This document shows, one piece after another, positions 49,614-58,415 of a DNA stretch of 64,000 nt (position 1 is its first letter; the number at the start of each line of letters is the position of its first letter). The stretch spans positions 1,943,501 to 2,007,500 of the forward strand of contig NZ_CP117437.1 in NCBI RefSeq assembly GCF_030687535.1, written 5' to 3'. The position numbers were made by a program, and so were the translations under genes. This DNA comes from Pseudomonas sp. FP2335 (GTDB lineage: Bacteria > Pseudomonadota > Gammaproteobacteria > Pseudomonadales > Pseudomonadaceae). Below the pieces are notes generated by a model, which had not been told where the DNA came from, did no database searches, and worked only from the letters and a program-made list of their open reading frames with translations.

Positions 49614-50244
49614 GCTCACTGCAAAGCTCGTAGCGGACGCAGAGGGCGCCTTTTTTTTCCGAGAGGGCGAGGATTTTTACCTGGCCCAGTTCGCTCAGGG
49701 CCTGGACGTGTGTGCCGCCACAGGCGTAGGCGGGCAATTCGCCGAAGCCGACTTCGCGGGTGCCTTCATCCAAGGCCATATGGCGCGAGTAATCCGCGGC
49801 GATCCATTGGTTGACCTGTTGCTGGATGGTCTCGGCGTCGATGGTTTGTGCCGCTTCACCACGGATAAAAGTGATCTTGCCTTCGCCCGGCCAGTGATGG
49901 GCCTTGATCGGCATCCAGCCGAGGCTTTCGCCGGCGTTGCCGATCAGGTGCCCGGCAGAATGCAGGCGGGTGTGCAGGGCGCGGCGTGTCTCATCGACGC
50001 GCGCGCTGATCGGACCAAGGGCGACCGCTTGATCAACGTAGTGCACCACCTGGTCGGCTTCCTGGATGACGCGCAATACCTGGCTGTCACCGAGCCAGCC
50101 GGTATCGAATGGCTGGCCACCGCCTTGGGGATGGAAGATCGTCGACTGCAGGATGACTGCAAAATGCGCCTCGTGGGGCGTGCAACTGAGCACTTCGAGC
50201 TCGGCCGTCAGGTGGTCATGGGTGAAAAACAGGCGCTCGGTCAT
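49570..50244 (-). CDS. Alanyl-tRNA editing protein, AlaX family
   Basis: 224-residue free-standing editing domain that deacylates mischarged Ser- or Gly-tRNA(Ala). HSAGH and CGGTH provide the zinc ligands (HxxxH and CxxxH) of the AlaX/AlaRS editing site. The last 15 residues (QACPAPGGEAAPKP) and the stop codon are encoded inside the GC-rich repeat, so the original C-terminus was probably replaced. It is divergent from a LysR gene 89 bp away, which may control it. Confidence 0.9.
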   Translation of the reverse strand: MTERLFFTHDHLTAELEVLSCTPHEAHFAVILQSTIFHPQGGGQPFDTGWLGDSQVLRVIQEADQVVHYVDQAVALGPISARVDETRRALHTRLHSAGHLIGNAGESLGWMPIKAHHWPGEGKITFIRGEAAQTIDAETIQQQVNQWIAADYSRHMALDEGTREVGFGELPAYACGGTHVQALSELGQVKILALSEKKGALCVRYELCSEQACPAPGGEAAPKP

Positions 50245-50333
50245 TTTCTACATCCGCATCAGGGTTCTGCGCGCAGTATAAATAGTGCGTTAATACGTGA
50301 TAATCCGCTCAACTATCAATGGACCTGTGCGTC

Positions 50334-51266
50334 ATGAGCATCAATCTTCCTTTGCCGCTGTTGGGCGAAATGGCGATTTTCGTCAAGGTGGTGGAAACCG
50401 GCAGCTTTTCCGCGGCCGCCCGGCAAATGGGCGCTTCGCCGTCATCGGTCAGCCGCAGCATTTCGCGCCTGGAAAAAGCCCTGGCCACGCGTTTGCTGCA
50501 ACGCACCACGCGCAAATTGCGTTTGAGCGAGGGCGGTGAAGAGGTATTCAAGCGTTGCCAGGACATGGTCAACGCGGCGCGCTCGGTGATGGAGGTCAGC
50601 GGCCAATTTACCCATGAGGCCGAAGGCCTGGTACGGGTCAGCGTGCCCAAGGCGGTGGGGCGGTTTGTGGTGCATCCCCATGTGCCGGAGTTCTTGCGGC
50701 GTTATCCCAAAGTGGATGTGCAGTTGATCCTGGAAGACCGGCCGGTGGATTTGATCGACGACAACCTGGATCTGATCCTGCGCATCTCCGAAAGCCCGCC
50801 GCCGGGGTTGGTGGGGCGGCCATTGTTTCCCATCGAACACTTGCTGTGCGCGACGCCGCATTATCTGGCTGAGTACGGCACGCCGGAGCATCCCCATGAC
50901 CTGCTGGAGCACAGTTGCATCTACCTGGGAGAAACTGCCGCGGATGCGCGCTGGAAGTTTCGCCAGGCTGGCAAGACGGTGACGGTCGGGGTGCGTGGGC
51001 GTTATGCGGCGAACCATACCGGCGTGCGGTTGGATGCGGTTTTGCAGCATGTGGGTATTGGCAGTCTGCCGTACTTTACGGCGCGCCATGATCTGGACGC
51101 GGGGAGGGTCGTGCAGGTGTTGCCGCAGTGGGATTTTATTGCGTCGTACCACGGCGATGTGTGGCTGCTGCATTCGCCAACGCGGTATCTGCCGCCCAAG
51201 CTGCGGGTGTTTATTGATTATCTGGTGGAGTGCATGGCCAAAGAGCCGACGTTGCGCCGACGGTAG
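50334..51266 (+). CDS. LysR-family transcriptional regulator
   Basis: 310-residue regulator. The N-terminal helix-turn-helix has MAIFVKVVETGSFSAAARQMGASPSSVSRSI; the C-terminal effector domain (about 90-300) is of the periplasmic-binding type. The start at 50334 (MSINLPLPLLGEM) is preferred, though an ATG at 50319 is in frame. Divergent arrangement with alaX suggests that gene as its target. A REP doublet follows. Confidence 0.9.
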   Translation: MSINLPLPLLGEMAIFVKVVETGSFSAAARQMGASPSSVSRSISRLEKALATRLLQRTTRKLRLSEGGEEVFKRCQDMVNAARSVMEVSGQFTHEAEGLVRVSVPKAVGRFVVHPHVPEFLRRYPKVDVQLILEDRPVDLIDDNLDLILRISESPPPGLVGRPLFPIEHLLCATPHYLAEYGTPEHPHDLLEHSCIYLGETAADARWKFRQAGKTVTVGVRGRYAANHTGVRLDAVLQHVGIGSLPYFTARHDLDAGRVVQVLPQWDFIASYHGDVWLLHSPTRYLPPKLRVFIDYLVECMAKEPTLRRR

Positions 51267-51284
51267 ATACGCGGTCTAAAAAAT

Positions 51285-51372
51285 GTGGGAGCGGGCTTGC
51301 TCGCGAAAGCGGTCTGCCAGTTGATGAATATATTGACTGACACTCCGTATTCGCGAGCAAGCCCGCTACCAC
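51285..51372. repeat. REP doublet, GTGGGAGCGGGCTTGCTCGC type
   Basis: Inverted arms with one mismatch in the right arm (CTACCAC for CTCCCAC). Confidence 0.9.
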
Positions 51373-51397
51373 ATTGGGTTCTGCGGTGTTTCGACTA

Positions 51398-51805
51398 TCA
51401 GTGCTTGCTTTGGTCTTCAGGCATGGCCAGCAGCTGCTTTTCCTGGTTCCAGTCGAACGGTTCGTCGTTCTGTTCGGCTTCGAAGCGACGCTCTTCCAGG
51501 GCCTGGTACATGTCCAGTTCTTCGTCCGGCATGAAGTGCAGGCAATCGCCGCCAAAGAACCACAGCAAGTCGCGTGGCACCAGATGGGCGATTTGTGGGT
51601 AGCGCAAGATGACCTGGCTCATCAGGTCCTGGCCCAGGTACTGGCTTTCGATCGGGTCGATCGGTAGCAGGGCGCGCAATTCGTCGAAACGCTCCAGAAA
51701 CAAGGTGTGGCTTTCCTCGGGCACCTGTTCGGCTTCGCCGACGGCAACCAGGATGCTGCGCAGGTGGTCGAGCAAGACGAGATGATCGGCAACGACGTTG
51801 GACAC
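51398..51805 (-). CDS. PA2817 family protein
   Basis: 135-residue acidic cytoplasmic protein resembling the PA2817 family, found next to fadE-like genes in pseudomonads. Helical N-terminal half (LVLLDHLRSILVAVGEAE) and a conserved RDLLWFFGGDCLHFMPDEE. No catalytic motif is visible. It lies downstream of fadE but is separated from it by a terminator, so it probably has its own promoter near 51810-51825. Function unknown. Confidence 0.82.
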   Translation of the reverse strand: MSNVVADHLVLLDHLRSILVAVGEAEQVPEESHTLFLERFDELRALLPIDPIESQYLGQDLMSQVILRYPQIAHLVPRDLLWFFGGDCLHFMPDEELDMYQALEERRFEAEQNDEPFDWNQEKQLLAMPEDQSKH

Positions 51806-51824
51806 GAGATAAGTCCTCTAAAGC

Positions 51825-51861
51825 AAAAACGGGCGCGAGAGTATATAGCCCTCGCGCCCGT
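51825..51861 (-). terminator. Terminator of fadE
   Basis: On the minus strand ACGGGCGCGAG and CTCGCGCCCGT (plus-strand 51829-51839 and 51851-51861) form an 11-bp stem, followed by TTTTT (plus-strand AAAAA at 51825-51829). Confidence 0.87.
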
Positions 51862-51880
51862 ATTTATATGACCGCCGGTA

Positions 51881-54328
51881 TCAGCGGACTGTGCCCTCTG
51901 CCTGGGCCAGCTCTTCCTTGCTGAAATCATCCACGTCGATCACCTTGCGCCGCGCCGCTTCGGCGTCGCGCAGGGTTTGCGCTTCGGCCGGTTGCAGCAC
52001 GCCCGCTTCCAGCGCCGCGTCGATGGCATGCTCGCCAGCCGCCGGTTTGACCTGGCCGCTCTTGAGCGCGGTATGCAGTTTCTTCTGCAACGCATGGCTG
52101 GCGCCCAGGAGGTCGTAGGCATGTTGCAGGGCGCCGACCGGGTCTTGCGCCGATTGCGGGCGGTAGCAGCCAGCCAGCAACTCTTCCAGGGTCGGATCGC
52201 CCTTGGCGCGGCCGATCACTGCGGCGACTTCGGCATCCAGCGCATCGGATGGCCCGGTATGCCGACGGCCGAACGGGAACACGATCACCCGCAGCAGGCA
52301 ACCGAGCACCTTGTTCGGGAAGTTGCTGAGCAGTTCGTCCAGTGCGCGCTCCGATTCACCCAGGCTTTCCTCCATGGCCCAGGCGAACAGCGGCTCCATG
52401 TGGCCCGGCGAGTCCAGGTCGTGGTAACGCTTGAGCGCCGCCGAGGCCAGGTACATGTGGCTGAGTACATCGCCCAGGCGTGCCGACAGGCGTTCGCGGC
52501 GTTTGAGTTCGCCACCCAGCAGCATCATGCTCAGGTCGGCGAGCAGGGCGAACGCCGCGGCCTGACGGTTCAGCGCGCGGAAATAACCTTGGCTCAAGCG
52601 GTTGCCCGGTGCTTTCTCGAAGTGACCGATGCCCAGGTTCAACACCAGGGTGCTGGCGGCGTTGCTCACGGCAAAACCAATGTGTTGCATCAACAGGCTG
52701 TCGAATTCCTTCAGCGCCTGATCGTGGTCTTCACGACCGGCCAAGGCCATTTCCTTGAGCACGAACGGATGGCAGCGGATCGCGCCCTGGCCGAAGATCA
52801 TCAGGTTGCGCGAGAGGATATTCGCGCCTTCCACGGTGATGAAGATCGGCGCACCTTGCCAACTGCGCCCCAGGTAGTTGTTCGGGCCCATGATGATGCC
52901 CTTGCCGCCGTGCACGTCCATGGCGTGGCCGATGCACTCGCGGCCGCGTTCGGTGAGGTGGTACTTGAGGATCGCCGACAGCACCGAGGGTTTCTCCCCG
53001 AGGTCCACCGCGTTGGCGGTGAGCATGCGCGCACTGTCCATCAGCCAGGCATTGCCGCCGATCCGCGCCAGGGCTTCCTGGATACCTTCGAACGCCGACA
53101 GCGGGACGTTGAACTGCTCGCGGACCTGGGCATATTGGCCGGTGACCAGGCTGGTGAACTTGGCGGCGCCGGTGCCCACGGCAGGCAGGGAAATCGAACG
53201 GCCCACGGACAGGCAGTTCATCAACATCATCCAGCCCTTGCCGAGCATCTCCTGGCCGCCAATCAGGAATTCCAGGGGGATGAACACGTCCTTGCCGGAG
53301 TTGGGACCGTTCATGAACGCGGCGCCCAGCGGCAGGTGGCGACGGCCGATTTCCACACCCGGTGTATCGGTGGGGATCAGCGCGAGGCTGATGCCCAGGT
53401 CTTCCTCTTCACCCAGCAGGTGATCCGGGTCATGGGCCTTGAACGCCAGCCCGAGCAGGGTCGCGACCGGGCCGAGGGTGATGTAGCGTTTTTCCCAGTT
53501 CAGGCGCAGGCCGAGGGTTTCCTTGCCTTGCCATTCACCTTTGCAAATCACCCCGGTGTCGGGCATGGCACCGGCGTCGGAGCCGGCCAGCGGGCCGGTG
53601 AGGGCGAAGCACGGAATGTCGTCGCCCCGGGCCAGGCGCGGCAGGTAGTGGTTGCGTTGCTCGTCGGTGCCGTAGTGCAGCAACAGTTCGGCCGGGCCGA
53701 GGGAGTTGGGCACCATCACGGTGGACGCCAGGTCGCCGCTGCGGGTCGCGAGTTTCATCGCCACCTGGGAGTGGGCGTAGGCCGAGAAGCCCTTGCCGCC
53801 GTATTCCTTGGGGATGATCAGGGCGAAGAAGCCATGGGTCTTGATGTGCTCCCAGGCGGCGGGCGGCAGGTCCATGGCCTGGCCGATGTCCCAGTCGCTG
53901 ACCATTGCACAGAGTTCTTCGGTGGGGCCGTCGATAAACGCCTGTTCTTCTTCAGTCAGTTGGGCCTTGGGGTAAGCGAGCAGCTTGTCCCAGTCCGGGC
54001 GGCCGCTGAACAGTTCGCCATCCCACCACACGGTGCCGGCGTCGATGGCATCGCGTTCGGTCTCGGACATCGGTGGCAGGACTTTCTGGAACCAGCTGAA
54101 CAGCGGCTTGGTGAAGTATTGGCGGCGCAGGTCGGGCAGCAGCAACGGCACGGCGACAACGGCGATCAGTATCCAGAAAACCAGCAGCAGCCAGCCCGGC
54201 GCGTGGCTCCATGCGCCCATCGCCAGCAGGTAGACGGCGACCACGCCCAGGGCGGGCAGGGGCGCGGTGCGGCGGTGTGCCAGGTAGGCAATGCCGACCA
54301 CCAGAACCAGTATCCACAACAACAGCAT
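51881..54328 (-). CDS. fadE: Acyl-CoA dehydrogenase FadE
   Basis: First step of fatty-acid beta-oxidation; 815 residues, the length of the large FadE type. Two N-terminal hydrophobic segments (about 1-17 and 25-65) anchor it to the membrane, followed by the flavin-binding acyl-CoA dehydrogenase domains (CFALTGPLAGSDAGAMPDTG) and a long C-terminal extension. The ATG at 54328 is selected because GGAGGA lies 6 nt upstream; the alternative TTG at 54334 would touch that sequence. It is divergent from a transglutaminase-like gene. Confidence 0.93.
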   Translation of the reverse strand: MLLLWILVLVVGIAYLAHRRTAPLPALGVVAVYLLAMGAWSHAPGWLLLVFWILIAVVAVPLLLPDLRRQYFTKPLFSWFQKVLPPMSETERDAIDAGTVWWDGELFSGRPDWDKLLAYPKAQLTEEEQAFIDGPTEELCAMVSDWDIGQAMDLPPAAWEHIKTHGFFALIIPKEYGGKGFSAYAHSQVAMKLATRSGDLASTVMVPNSLGPAELLLHYGTDEQRNHYLPRLARGDDIPCFALTGPLAGSDAGAMPDTGVICKGEWQGKETLGLRLNWEKRYITLGPVATLLGLAFKAHDPDHLLGEEEDLGISLALIPTDTPGVEIGRRHLPLGAAFMNGPNSGKDVFIPLEFLIGGQEMLGKGWMMLMNCLSVGRSISLPAVGTGAAKFTSLVTGQYAQVREQFNVPLSAFEGIQEALARIGGNAWLMDSARMLTANAVDLGEKPSVLSAILKYHLTERGRECIGHAMDVHGGKGIIMGPNNYLGRSWQGAPIFITVEGANILSRNLMIFGQGAIRCHPFVLKEMALAGREDHDQALKEFDSLLMQHIGFAVSNAASTLVLNLGIGHFEKAPGNRLSQGYFRALNRQAAAFALLADLSMMLLGGELKRRERLSARLGDVLSHMYLASAALKRYHDLDSPGHMEPLFAWAMEESLGESERALDELLSNFPNKVLGCLLRVIVFPFGRRHTGPSDALDAEVAAVIGRAKGDPTLEELLAGCYRPQSAQDPVGALQHAYDLLGASHALQKKLHTALKSGQVKPAAGEHAIDAALEAGVLQPAEAQTLRDAEAARRKVIDVDDFSKEELAQAEGTVR

Positions 54329-54486
54329 ATTCAATCCTCCGTGAAACCAGGGGCGAAACCACCAGGGAGCTTAGTCGGCATCCGAGCAAGCGGGGTGATC
54401 CGGGTGTAACGAGATTTGGCCGATTCGTCGTTATCTCGATGGCAGGCCTGTGGTTAGACTCCAGGCTTCCTTCGGAGATAACGCTC

Positions 54487-55146
54487 ATGGATACGTACCT
54501 GAGTCCCAGCCGCTTCATCGATAGTGACCACCCTGCGGTGGTGGAGTTCGCCGAAAAGCATCGCAGTACCAGTGCGGATTTTAATGACCAGGCAGTCAGT
54601 CTTTATTACGCCGTACGTGAGGCGATTCGCTACAACCCCTATACCTTCAGCCGCGATCCCAGCACCTTGAATGCCAGCTTCGCCTTGGCCAGCGGTGAAA
54701 GCTATTGCGTGCCCAAGGCCAACCTGCTCGCTGCCTGCGCCCGCCACTGCGGCATCCCGGCGCGTATCGGCCTGGCGGATGTGCGCAATCATCTGTCGAC
54801 GCCGCGCCTGCTCGCTTTACTCAAAAGCGATGTATTCGCCATGCACGGTTACACCGAACTTTACTTGCGCGGGCGTTGGGTCAAGGCCACCCCGGCGTTC
54901 AACAGGCAGTTGTGTGACGTGTTCGATGTGCCGCCGCTGGAATTCGATGGGATCAATGACAGTGTGTTCCACGCGTTCAACCGCCAGGGGCAGCGCTCGA
55001 TGGAGTACATCGTCGACCATGGGCAGTTTTCCGATGTGCCTGAAGCGTTTTTCTTCGAGCATATTCGTACGTGTTACCCGCATCTGTTTGCCGCAGACAG
55101 TCCGCCGCTGCTCGGTGACATGCACACCGATTCAAGCCGTGGGTGA
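54487..55146 (+). CDS. Transglutaminase-like cysteine hydrolase
   Basis: 219-residue transglutaminase-fold protein, probably cytoplasmic. SGESYCVPKANLLAACARHCGIPARIG contains the catalytic Cys segment, MHGYTELYLRGRWVKATPAFN the His segment, with Asn in place of the usual Asp of the triad. GGAG lies before the ATG. The substitution may reduce activity or indicate peptidase-like use. It is divergent from fadE. Confidence 0.85.
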   Translation: MDTYLSPSRFIDSDHPAVVEFAEKHRSTSADFNDQAVSLYYAVREAIRYNPYTFSRDPSTLNASFALASGESYCVPKANLLAACARHCGIPARIGLADVRNHLSTPRLLALLKSDVFAMHGYTELYLRGRWVKATPAFNRQLCDVFDVPPLEFDGINDSVFHAFNRQGQRSMEYIVDHGQFSDVPEAFFFEHIRTCYPHLFAADSPPLLGDMHTDSSRG

Positions 55147-55189
55147 ACCGGCGTATGCTGCTGCGCTCACCACACAATAAGGCACTGTC

Positions 55190-55807
55190 ATGCTGAAAAT
55201 CTGGGGTCGTAAAAATTCATCAAACGTCAGGAAAGCACTGTGGTGCGCCGAAGAACTCGGCCTGGACTATGAGTCAATCGATGCGGGCGGGGCGTTTGGT
55301 GTGGTCGACACCCCGCAGTATCGGGCGCTGAACCCCAACGGCCGAGTGCCGATGATCGAAGACGGCGACTTTGTACTGTGGGAGTCCAATACCATCGTGC
55401 GTTACCTCTGCGCCAAGCAGGGGGGGAGTTGGTATCCCAGTGATGTGAAGGCGCGCGCCAGCGCCGAGAAGTGGATGGACTGGACCACTTCCACTCTCGC
55501 CGAGCCGTTCAAGACGGTGTTCTGGGGCATCCTGCGCACCCCGGCGGAAAAACAGAACTGGGACAGCATTCACGCCGCGCGCCAAGCCTGCATCGATGTG
55601 CTCGGCACCGTGGAAAAAGCCCTCGCCGAGCAGCCGTATCTGTCGGGCAGCGAATTCGGCATGGGTGATATTCCCCTGGGCTGCTTTATCTACGCCTGGT
55701 TCGAAATGCCTATCGAACGGCCTGCGATGCCCAATCTAGAGGCCTGGTACCAACGCCTGCAACAGCGCCCGGCCTATCGCAAAGCGGTCATGACCGCGTT
55801 GACTTAA
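55190..55807 (+). CDS. Glutathione S-transferase family protein
   Basis: 205-residue cytosolic GST. Thioredoxin-like N-terminal domain (LKIWGRKNSSNVRKALWCAEELGLDYE) with a Ser-rich active-site turn, the conserved VPMIEDGDFVLWES containing cis-Pro and the glutathione-binding E-S pair, and an all-helical C-terminal domain (about 85-200). It is 43 bp after the transglutaminase gene. The electrophilic substrate is unknown. Confidence 0.9.
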   Translation: MLKIWGRKNSSNVRKALWCAEELGLDYESIDAGGAFGVVDTPQYRALNPNGRVPMIEDGDFVLWESNTIVRYLCAKQGGSWYPSDVKARASAEKWMDWTTSTLAEPFKTVFWGILRTPAEKQNWDSIHAARQACIDVLGTVEKALAEQPYLSGSEFGMGDIPLGCFIYAWFEMPIERPAMPNLEAWYQRLQQRPAYRKAVMTALT

Positions 55808-55941
55808 TACTGACTATTAATACAGGTGACTGTACTTGTGCGGCGCGGGCAGCCACCATGCCCGTCATGCGCCGCCGTTGAACTTCGTGGCGTGCGCCTT
55901 CATCTATTCTTCCTCTTCTCTTCTTTGGTGCGTAATCCGAT

Positions 55942-56874
55942 ATGAGTTCCGCTCTGTCCATCCGGCAGCTAACCAAAACCTACGGCAACGGTTTCCAGGC
56001 CCTGAGTGGTATCGATCTGGACGTTGCCGAAGGTGACTTCTTCGCCTTGCTCGGCCCCAACGGTGCCGGCAAGTCCACCACCATCGGCATTCTGTCGACC
56101 CTGGTCAATAAGACCAGCGGCACAGTGAACATCTTCGGTCATGACCTGGACACATCCCCGGCCGCGCTCAAGCGTTCCATCGGCGTGGTGCCCCAGGAGT
56201 TCAACTTCAACCAGTTCGAAAAGACCTTCGACATCGTCGTGACCCAGGCCGGTTACTACGGCATCCCGGCGAAAATCGCCAAGGAACGTGCCGAGCAATA
56301 CCTGACCCAACTGGGCCTGTGGGACAAGCGCGACGTCCCCTCGCGCTCGCTGTCCGGCGGCATGAAGCGGCGCCTGATGATTGCCCGCGCGCTGGTGCAT
56401 GAACCGCGCCTGCTGATCCTCGATGAGCCCACCGCCGGCGTGGACATCGAACTGCGCCGCTCGATGTGGACCTTCCTCACCGAACTGAACGAGAAGGGCA
56501 TCACCATCATCCTCACCACCCATTACCTGGAAGAGGCTGAGCAGCTGTGCCGCAACATCGGCATCATCGACCACGGCACCATTGTCGAGAACACCAGCAT
56601 GCGTAACCTGCTGGGCCAGTTGCATGTGGAAACCTTCCTGCTCGACTTGAAGAGCAATCTGTCGGTGCCGCCGCAGCTGCTCGGTTACCCGAGCCGCCTG
56701 GTCGACAGCCACACCCTGGAAGTGCAGGTGGACAAAGCCATGGGCATCACCGCGCTGTTCACGCAGTTGGCGACCCAGAACATCGAAGTGCTGAGCCTGC
56801 GCAACAAAACCAATCGCCTTGAGGAGTTGTTCGTGTCCCTGGTGGAGAAAAATCTGGCGAAGGTGGCGTTATGA
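55942..56874 (+). CDS. ABC transporter ATP-binding protein (YadG-like)
   Basis: 310-residue ATPase. Walker A GPNGAGKST, the signature LSGGMKRRL, Walker B LLILDEPTAG and H-loop LTTHYLEE are all visible. The C-terminal extension after residue 230 is typical of ABC-2 exporters. It overlaps the permease gene by 4 bp (ATGA). It should form a half-size exporter complex with it; substrate not evident. Confidence 0.94.
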   Translation: MSSALSIRQLTKTYGNGFQALSGIDLDVAEGDFFALLGPNGAGKSTTIGILSTLVNKTSGTVNIFGHDLDTSPAALKRSIGVVPQEFNFNQFEKTFDIVVTQAGYYGIPAKIAKERAEQYLTQLGLWDKRDVPSRSLSGGMKRRLMIARALVHEPRLLILDEPTAGVDIELRRSMWTFLTELNEKGITIILTTHYLEEAEQLCRNIGIIDHGTIVENTSMRNLLGQLHVETFLLDLKSNLSVPPQLLGYPSRLVDSHTLEVQVDKAMGITALFTQLATQNIEVLSLRNKTNRLEELFVSLVEKNLAKVAL

Positions 56875-57650
56875 GTTCCGAACTGCAACCCAACCTCGTC
56901 GCGCTGCAAACCATCATCTATCGCGAAGTGAAACGCTTTACCCGGATCTGGCCGCAGACCCTGCTACCGCCGGCGATCACCATGGTCCTGTACTTCGTGA
57001 TCTTCGGTAACCTGATTGGCCGGCAGATCGGCGACATGGGTGGTTTTACCTACATGGAGTACATCGTGCCGGGGCTGATCATGATGTCGGTGATCACCAA
57101 CGCCTACGGCAACGTGGTGTCGAGTTTCTTCGGCAGCAAGTTCCAGCGTTCGATCGAGGAACTGATGGTGTCGCCGGTGTCGCCGCATACCATCCTGATC
57201 GGCTACACCGTGGGCGGCGTGCTGCGTGGCCTGATGGTCGGCGTGATCGTGACGTTGCTGTCGCTGTTCTTCACCCACCTGCAGGTGCATCACCTCGGGG
57301 TCACCATTCTGGTGGTGGTGTTGACGGCGACGATTTTCTCGCTGCTGGGCTTCATCAACGCCGTGTTTGCACGCAACTTCGATGATATTTCGATCATCCC
57401 GACATTCGTGCTGACGCCGCTGACCTACCTGGGCGGGGTGTTCTATTCGATCACCTTGCTGCCACCGTTCTGGCAGACCGTGTCGTTGGCCAACCCGGTG
57501 CTGCATATGGTCAACGCGTTCCGTTACGGCATTCTGGGGGTGTCGGACATCAAGATCAGCGTGGCGATCACCTTCATGCTGGTGGCGACCGTGGTGCTGT
57601 ATATCGGCTGCGCGAAGCTGCTGGTGAGCGGGCGTGGGATGCGTACCTGA
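56871..57650 (+). CDS. ABC-2 type permease (YadH-like)
   Basis: 259-residue inner-membrane permease with six hydrophobic helices (LPPAITMVLYFVIFGNLIG near 35-55 through VAITFMLVATVVLYIG near the end). The ABC-2 signature motif IPTFVLTPLTYLGGVFY is near 175-195. Translationally coupled to the ATPase. The C-terminal helix follows SDIKISVAI. Confidence 0.92.
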   Translation: MSSELQPNLVALQTIIYREVKRFTRIWPQTLLPPAITMVLYFVIFGNLIGRQIGDMGGFTYMEYIVPGLIMMSVITNAYGNVVSSFFGSKFQRSIEELMVSPVSPHTILIGYTVGGVLRGLMVGVIVTLLSLFFTHLQVHHLGVTILVVVLTATIFSLLGFINAVFARNFDDISIIPTFVLTPLTYLGGVFYSITLLPPFWQTVSLANPVLHMVNAFRYGILGVSDIKISVAITFMLVATVVLYIGCAKLLVSGRGMRT

Positions 57651-57677
57651 CTCACTGACTGAATGCGGTCAGAAAAT

Positions 57678-57764
57678 GTGGGAGCGGGCTTGCTCGCGAA
57701 GACGGTGTATCAGTCAAAGATGTATTCACTGACCCACCGCTTTCGCGAGCAAGCCCGCTCCCAC
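57678..57764. repeat. REP doublet, GTGGGAGCGGGCTTGCTCGC type
   Basis: Inverted arms 57678-57701 and 57741-57764, located between convergent genes. Confidence 0.9.
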
Positions 57765-57784
57765 ATTTGGTTATGTGCAAGGCA

Positions 57785-58324
57785 TTATGGCTTTAGTGCC
57801 AACTCGATCAGCGCATGCAGCTCTTCCACCGGCAACGGCGCATCCGCAAACAAGATCCTGAACACCGTCGGCGCCGCCAGCAGGTTGATCAACCGCTCCA
57901 CGCTGGGCGCCTGTTCGCCGGGATAGCGATCCACGATCACCTGCAACTGCCCGCCAATCAGCGCCACGCAATACCCCGGCGTCTGGCTGCATTGCACGTC
58001 GCGCATCATGTGGCGTCCCGGCTCTGAACTCATCTCATCCAGATACTGCTCGGCCCAGGCTTGCAGGTCGCCGCGCAGGCTGCCGGTGTTGGCCGGTTCG
58101 CTGTCCGGGCGCAGGCGTGCCAGGGCCACATCGGCCAGCAGCACCGAAAGGTCGCCCCAGCGCCGGTAGATGGTCGACGGCGTGACGCCTGCGCGCGCGG
58201 CAATCATCGGCACGGTGACGCTGGAACGCTCATGGGCTTCCAGCAATTCGCGCACCGCCGTATGGACGGATTCTTGGACCCGGGCACTACGGCCCCCCGG
58301 GCGGAGGCCTTCTTTTATCGCCAT
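57785..58324 (-). CDS. TetR-family transcriptional regulator
   Basis: 179-residue repressor. The N-terminal helix-turn-helix has VTVPMIAARAGVTPSTIYRRWGD; the C-terminal ligand domain matches the TetR_C_33 type by pattern (AEQYLDEMSSEPGRHMMRD). It is divergent from an MFS transporter gene 91 bp away. The gap holds an interrupted AAAGC-n9-GCTTT inverted repeat (58383-58401) that may be the operator. Confidence 0.9.
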   Translation of the reverse strand: MAIKEGLRPGGRSARVQESVHTAVRELLEAHERSSVTVPMIAARAGVTPSTIYRRWGDLSVLLADVALARLRPDSEPANTGSLRGDLQAWAEQYLDEMSSEPGRHMMRDVQCSQTPGYCVALIGGQLQVIVDRYPGEQAPSVERLINLLAAPTVFRILFADAPLPVEELHALIELALKP

Positions 58325-58382
58325 GTTTGCGACCTTAACACAAAGAATTTGCTTTAAGCGCCGGCCAGTAGCACACTCAGCA

Positions 58383-58401
58383 AAAGCAAAATATTAGCTT
58401 T
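58383..58401. promoter_or_regulatory. Candidate TetR operator between tetR and MFS genes
   Basis: AAAGC (58383-58387) and GCTTT (58397-58401) are inverted around an AT-rich centre, just upstream of the MFS ribosome-binding site. A similar AAAG-n6-CTTT lies at 58341-58354. Confidence 0.4.
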
Positions 58402-58415
58402 AGCGGAGCGTGCCC

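Noticed and set aside
51977-54409. Plus-strand frame of 810 codons opposite fadE
   Set aside because: Shadow frame over fadE with Gln/Arg/His-rich composition and no ribosome-binding site or domain.
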